From: Hirsutella rhossiliensis
Lineage: Eukaryota; Ascomycota; Sordariomycetes; Hypocreales; Ophiocordycipitaceae
Reading direction: 5' to 3'
NCBI RefSeq assembly: GCF_020360975.1
Contig: NW_025408668.1
Span: 1,178,001 to 1,242,000 of the forward strand
Length of the DNA: 64,000 nt
In this document: in pieces, positions 61,127 through 64,000 of the stretch
Position numbering within the stretch: the first letter of the stretch is position 1
Layout of the letters: each line of letters opens with the position of its first letter
Translations under genes and position numbers: made by a program
The notes under the pieces: generated by a model
Database searches by the model: none
Seen by the model: only the letters and a program-made list of their open reading frames with translations
Told to the model about the DNA's origin: nothing

Positions 61127-62427
61127 TCAACGGGTCTCTTTTTGTGAATAGCCTTGTCTGGCAGCTATTCGCTTGCTCCTCCTGGGCGCGGAGCAGGCGT
61201 CTGGCAGGCATCCGCGTCCAGCCGCAACGTGCTTGGGCACCGCCAGGTCAGAAACTACTCCGGCAGCCTTCGTCTTTCGTGCAGAAGCTCTGGGGCCGGG
61301 TTTTTGTTTCTTTGTCTTCTTTGTGGCCGCAGACCGTTTCTGTGGTCTGCGATTGTTGGCGAGTCTCGTCGTCGTCGTCGCCGCCTCGGGTACATTAGGC
61401 TCGTCATGGGGGATTTGATGAATGATGGTGCTTTGGTCGTTGCTTGCCGCTCCAACAGTAGCATCCATGACGGAAGCAAGCCCCGTATCTCCATCCACTG
61501 TGGCCATTTGTGTTGGCGATGTCTCTGGTGGCTTGTCGGCATCGCTTCGCTGGCGCTTTTCACGGTGCCCTTGGTCGTCATCGGCACTACACTCTGAGGC
61601 CTTGCGCTTCCCGTTGCCTTGGGCTGGCTGCCCCTGATCAACGCCAGAGGGTGACGATGGAGCAGCCGGCTCAGATTGTGCTGGAGAAGGCGTACATAGG
61701 TGGGGGGGGGTCGGCATCTTGGATTGGCTGGTGCTGGCAGGATCCGTCGCGTCGGCAGGAGAAGGCGCGGGCTTGGACTGGGGGTCACAAGCCTGGAGAC
61801 GGTTCTCTCGGCGACGGCGCCGTTCGTCGGATGGCAGGAATTCATCTTAAGCTGGCTTTAGAAAATAATTACCGGACGAGGGGAGAATTACGAACCCAAC
61901 GACGGCTGCTCGCCATATTCATTTGGCGCAAGAAGAGACGCGTACAAAGCAACAATTGAGTCGAGAGTTGCAAAGAGGTTCATATGCATCAAGCGGCACA
62001 CCTGGTTATCGTCCAGGCTGGTGAAGCCGCTGCGGAGAAGGATATAGATCTTCCTGCGAAAATCGTCGAGTTCCTTGAGCCGTAGGTCTCTCCTCTCTTG
62101 CAGGCGGGCAATGAATTCGTCCTTGTTGGCAGAGTCGCGTGCAAGCTCAAAGACATCGGCATGGAAGGCGTCCGGGTCCTGAATGAAGGTGGGATTCGGG
62201 ACCTCGTTGAAGCGCTGGTGCAGCTCGCCGAACAGGTCCGCTTCGCGACAGCCGACATTCCAGAACGGCCACTGGTACTCGGGCTGCTGTTCAAAGTCGA
62301 CGACAGGGGCTTGTCTCCAAGGCATTTTGGCTGTTGCAGTTGCGGCGGTGTGGCTGCTAGAAGGTGTGGGAGGAGAGGGAGTTGAAGCTGTCACGACATG
62401 GAGAGATGAGCTTGACGTCACGTGCAC
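61127..62427 (-). CDS. Uncharacterised nuclear-type protein with nucleoplasmin-like NLS
   Basis: I do not recognise the family. Proposed exons are 62427-61896 and 61845-61127 (50-bp intron, phase 1), giving about 416 residues. The alternative start is at 62325 (MPWRQAPVVDF), which would drop a Ser/Thr/Pro-rich leader. The N-terminal half is the most structured: an aromatic stretch (EYQWPFWNVG), an acidic helix-rich segment and ERRDLRLKELDDFRRKIY. Across the splice follows DEFLPSDERRRRRENRL. The rest is low-complexity, with KRSAATKKTKKQK, strikingly like the bipartite nucleoplasmin signal, and RRSKRIAARQG near the C terminus. A nuclear protein is likely; function unknown. It is convergent with the PKS and need not belong to the cluster. 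Confidence 0.6.
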
Positions 62428-63105
62428 GCGTCCCAGTCCTCCACCCCCACACGGACCGCATTCGTAGTTCGTACTAATTACGCATTAGCCCCGTCGCGGC
62501 CCGTCGCGGCCCGTTGAATAATAAAATAAAGACGGGCAGAGAGTTTTTCTTTGTTCCTTTTTTTTCCTATACTTTGTATGCAATCTCGCTTCTAATACAA
62601 ACGCACGTTGAAATGGTCCAGGCCCAAGACTTCAAAGGACATCGAGTATATATAAATGCAAGCCGAGATGTCAATCAATGGATTGAAGACAAAGGGCCCG
62701 GGAAGCACGTTCAGTTCGTATTCGTTGTTCATGTGATAGAGCGTCAGTCATGTGCCGACGGAACGATGAAAGAACAGTACTGGACACATTAAGACGTAGT
62801 ATGCATAGATTGCAGCCTGGAGATGACTCCGAGGCGCAGCCAGTAAGCTGGCAGTCGTCGTGCACGTTTGAAACCGGCGCGTATGCACAAGTGAGCTGTT
62901 GGTTGGCGGTTTGCCGTGAAGAGTGGCTTGAGCGCCAATTTCGATTCATGTCCCGTTTCACAGCCTCTTTCCCGAGCATATTTATAAATTATAACAGTCA
63001 TGAGCAGTGCAAACGCGGTCTTCCGCTTTCTTGCACCAAGAGCATCCGTCGACACACCAAGTCCTTCAACTCGTCTTCACCTCGTCCAGCGACTAACACA
63101 TCACC
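62428..63105. promoter_or_regulatory. Intergenic between divergent genes
   Basis: This 678-bp region probably contains both promoters. It has a TATATATAAA-like stretch near 62648-62657 and a T-rich run near 62555-62570. Open stretches here have no supporting features. Confidence 0.4.
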
Positions 63106-64000
63106 ATGTCGACCAGCCCACCAGGCCCGAATCAGAAAAGCCCTCCTCTTAAAGAAGTGGATAAGCTCGAATCCTCGACCAGTCCTCATCCAGGAGACTA
63201 TCTCGAGGCACGCCTCGCAGCTCTGGAAAAGGGTGAGTCCTCGACCAATCCTCATCCCACAGACTATCTCGAGGCTCGCCTCGCGGCTCTGGAGAAGGGT
63301 CAACCTCCGGCAAAAGCTCAAGCCCCAAACGGCGTCGAAGCACGTGCTGCTGCTGCTTCTAGAGCATCTGGCTCTAACCAGGCTGTGCGTGACCTCGTCG
63401 CCTCCCCGGGCCGCCTTGAGCCACTGGGCAGTCCCGCCGCGATCCAGGATCTGCCTCTTGATGCTCTGTCTCTCGACGTTCGAGCCATCCTCTCTGCTCC
63501 TCATGTCCTGATTCGGCCTTCCCAAGACGACGAGGCCGTCGTGCCGTTTCAGTTGCCCAACAGCCCCGGCCAAATTCTCTGCGTCACGCAATCGTCAAAG
63601 GAGGCATGGTTCTCGCTTGCGTGGCAAGTGGTCCATTGCGATTTCTATTACGACGCCAGCAGCGACTGCCTCGTCCTAAAGAACCTCGGCGCAGTCCTCA
63701 TACACGCTGTCCCGATCCTGAGTGACAACAAGCTCGACCACGGTAAGCGGAAAGTGCTGGGCCCCCGTGCCGCCTGCGTCATCTCTCCCGGCCCATGGAG
63801 AATCTCGTCGCCAGAAGAGGAGGCAGCCGAGGCATGGGCAGATATCCTCCTGTTCCGCCGACGCTTCATAGCGGAGAAGAGCAAGCCGCCTACCGGAGAA
63901 GCTGGTCTCAAGAGGAAAAATGTTACCCTACTCGCTGGCGCGCCGAAGCGTGTCCGCAACGATGCGAGTGAGGGCGACCGCAGCGTAGTTTTGTTCGCCA
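63106..64000 (+). CDS. Uncharacterised protein, 5' part (runs off window)
   Basis: An open frame from ATG 63106 (context TCACCATGTC) runs without a stop to the window end, at least 298 residues. Residues about 22-65 are two tandem 22-residue repeats ending DYLEARLAALEKG, encoded by a 66-bp direct repeat. An Ala/Pro-rich linker follows, then a globular segment with PFQLPN, EAWFSLAWQVVHCDFYYD, CLVLKNLGAVLIH and a GPWRISSPEEE stretch. This layout recalls the N-terminal part of some fungal kinase-like proteins, but no kinase motif is inside the window, so I give no function. A basic KRKN and a PKRVRND stretch lie near the end. Confidence 0.6.
   Translation, partial: MSTSPPGPNQKSPPLKEVDKLESSTSPHPGDYLEARLAALEKGESSTNPHPTDYLEARLAALEKGQPPAKAQAPNGVEARAAAASRASGSNQAVRDLVASPGRLEPLGSPAAIQDLPLDALSLDVRAILSAPHVLIRPSQDDEAVVPFQLPNSPGQILCVTQSSKEAWFSLAWQVVHCDFYYDASSDCLVLKNLGAVLIHAVPILSDNKLDHGKRKVLGPRAACVISPGPWRISSPEEEAAEAWADILLFRRRFIAEKSKPPTGEAGLKRKNVTLLAGAPKRVRNDASEGDRSVVLFA
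63169..63300 (+). repeat. 66-bp in-frame tandem repeat
   Basis: Two copies, 63169-63234 and 63235-63300, differ at a few positions, mostly silent or conservative. They encode two 22-residue units of the partial gene above. Confidence 0.9.

Noticed and set aside
62750..63511. 253-residue plus-strand open frame
   Set aside because: It overlaps the better frame from 63106, which has a good start context, encoded repeats and normal composition.
1..64000. CRISPR arrays, prophages or bacterial operons
   Set aside because: Introns, LTR elements and RIP show a fungal genome; no regularly spaced short repeats were seen.

Overview
The window is from a filamentous ascomycete (Pezizomycotina). The genes have short GT-AG introns of about 45-110 bp, there is a highly reducing polyketide synthase and a PTH11-type rhodopsin-domain receptor, and the repeats carry the mark of repeat-induced point mutation (RIP): CpA/TpG is almost absent and replaced by TpA, while CpG is kept. 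I cannot name the species; a Sordariomycete/Hypocreales relative is only a guess.

Region 1 (1-35850) and a short continuation (41956 to about 42140) is a gene-free block of RIP-mutated retrotransposons. Matching LTR pairs and target-site duplications (TSDs) let it be read as nested insertions. A minus-strand Gypsy copy (fragments about 1190-1834 and 31702-34594) is split by a minus-strand Copia whose ends are 1835 and 31696. That Copia holds a second Copia (4113-10157) and another copy of the Gypsy family (10381-27576). The inner Gypsy holds a third LTR element (plus-strand Gypsy, 13120-20970) and a probable SINE/LINE insertion in its right LTR (26579-27399). Catalytic motifs can still be read, often with G-to-A or C-to-T damage (YxDD to YxNN, zinc-knuckle Cys to Tyr).

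Region 2 (35851-41950) is a young Copia element with two identical-looking 200-bp LTRs and TSD TTAAC. It sits inside the RIPed block but is not RIPed itself. Its gag-pol is nevertheless broken by many frame changes.

Region 3 (42.3-61 kb) is gene-rich. After a minus-strand PTH11-like receptor gene (42488-43845) comes a compact candidate secondary-metabolite cluster: a cytochrome P450 (45291-47068, +), a 14-TM-type MFS exporter (47278-49050, -), a PLP-dependent alpha-oxoamine synthase (49752-51275, -) and, divergently from it, a highly reducing PKS with domain order KS-AT-DH-MT-ER-KR-ACP and no release domain (52493-60825, +). An alpha-oxoamine synthase beside a thioesterase-less reducing PKS is the hallmark of sphinganine-analogue metabolites (the fumonisin / AAL-toxin / sphingofungin type). 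The inferred logic is: the PKS builds a reduced, C-methylated chain, the oxoamine synthase releases it by decarboxylative condensation with an amino acid, the P450 hydroxylates it and the MFS protein exports it.

Region 4 (61.1-64 kb) has a two-exon gene for an uncharacterised protein with a nucleoplasmin-like nuclear localisation signal (61127-62427, -) and the 5' part of a further uncharacterised gene (63106 to the window end, +).
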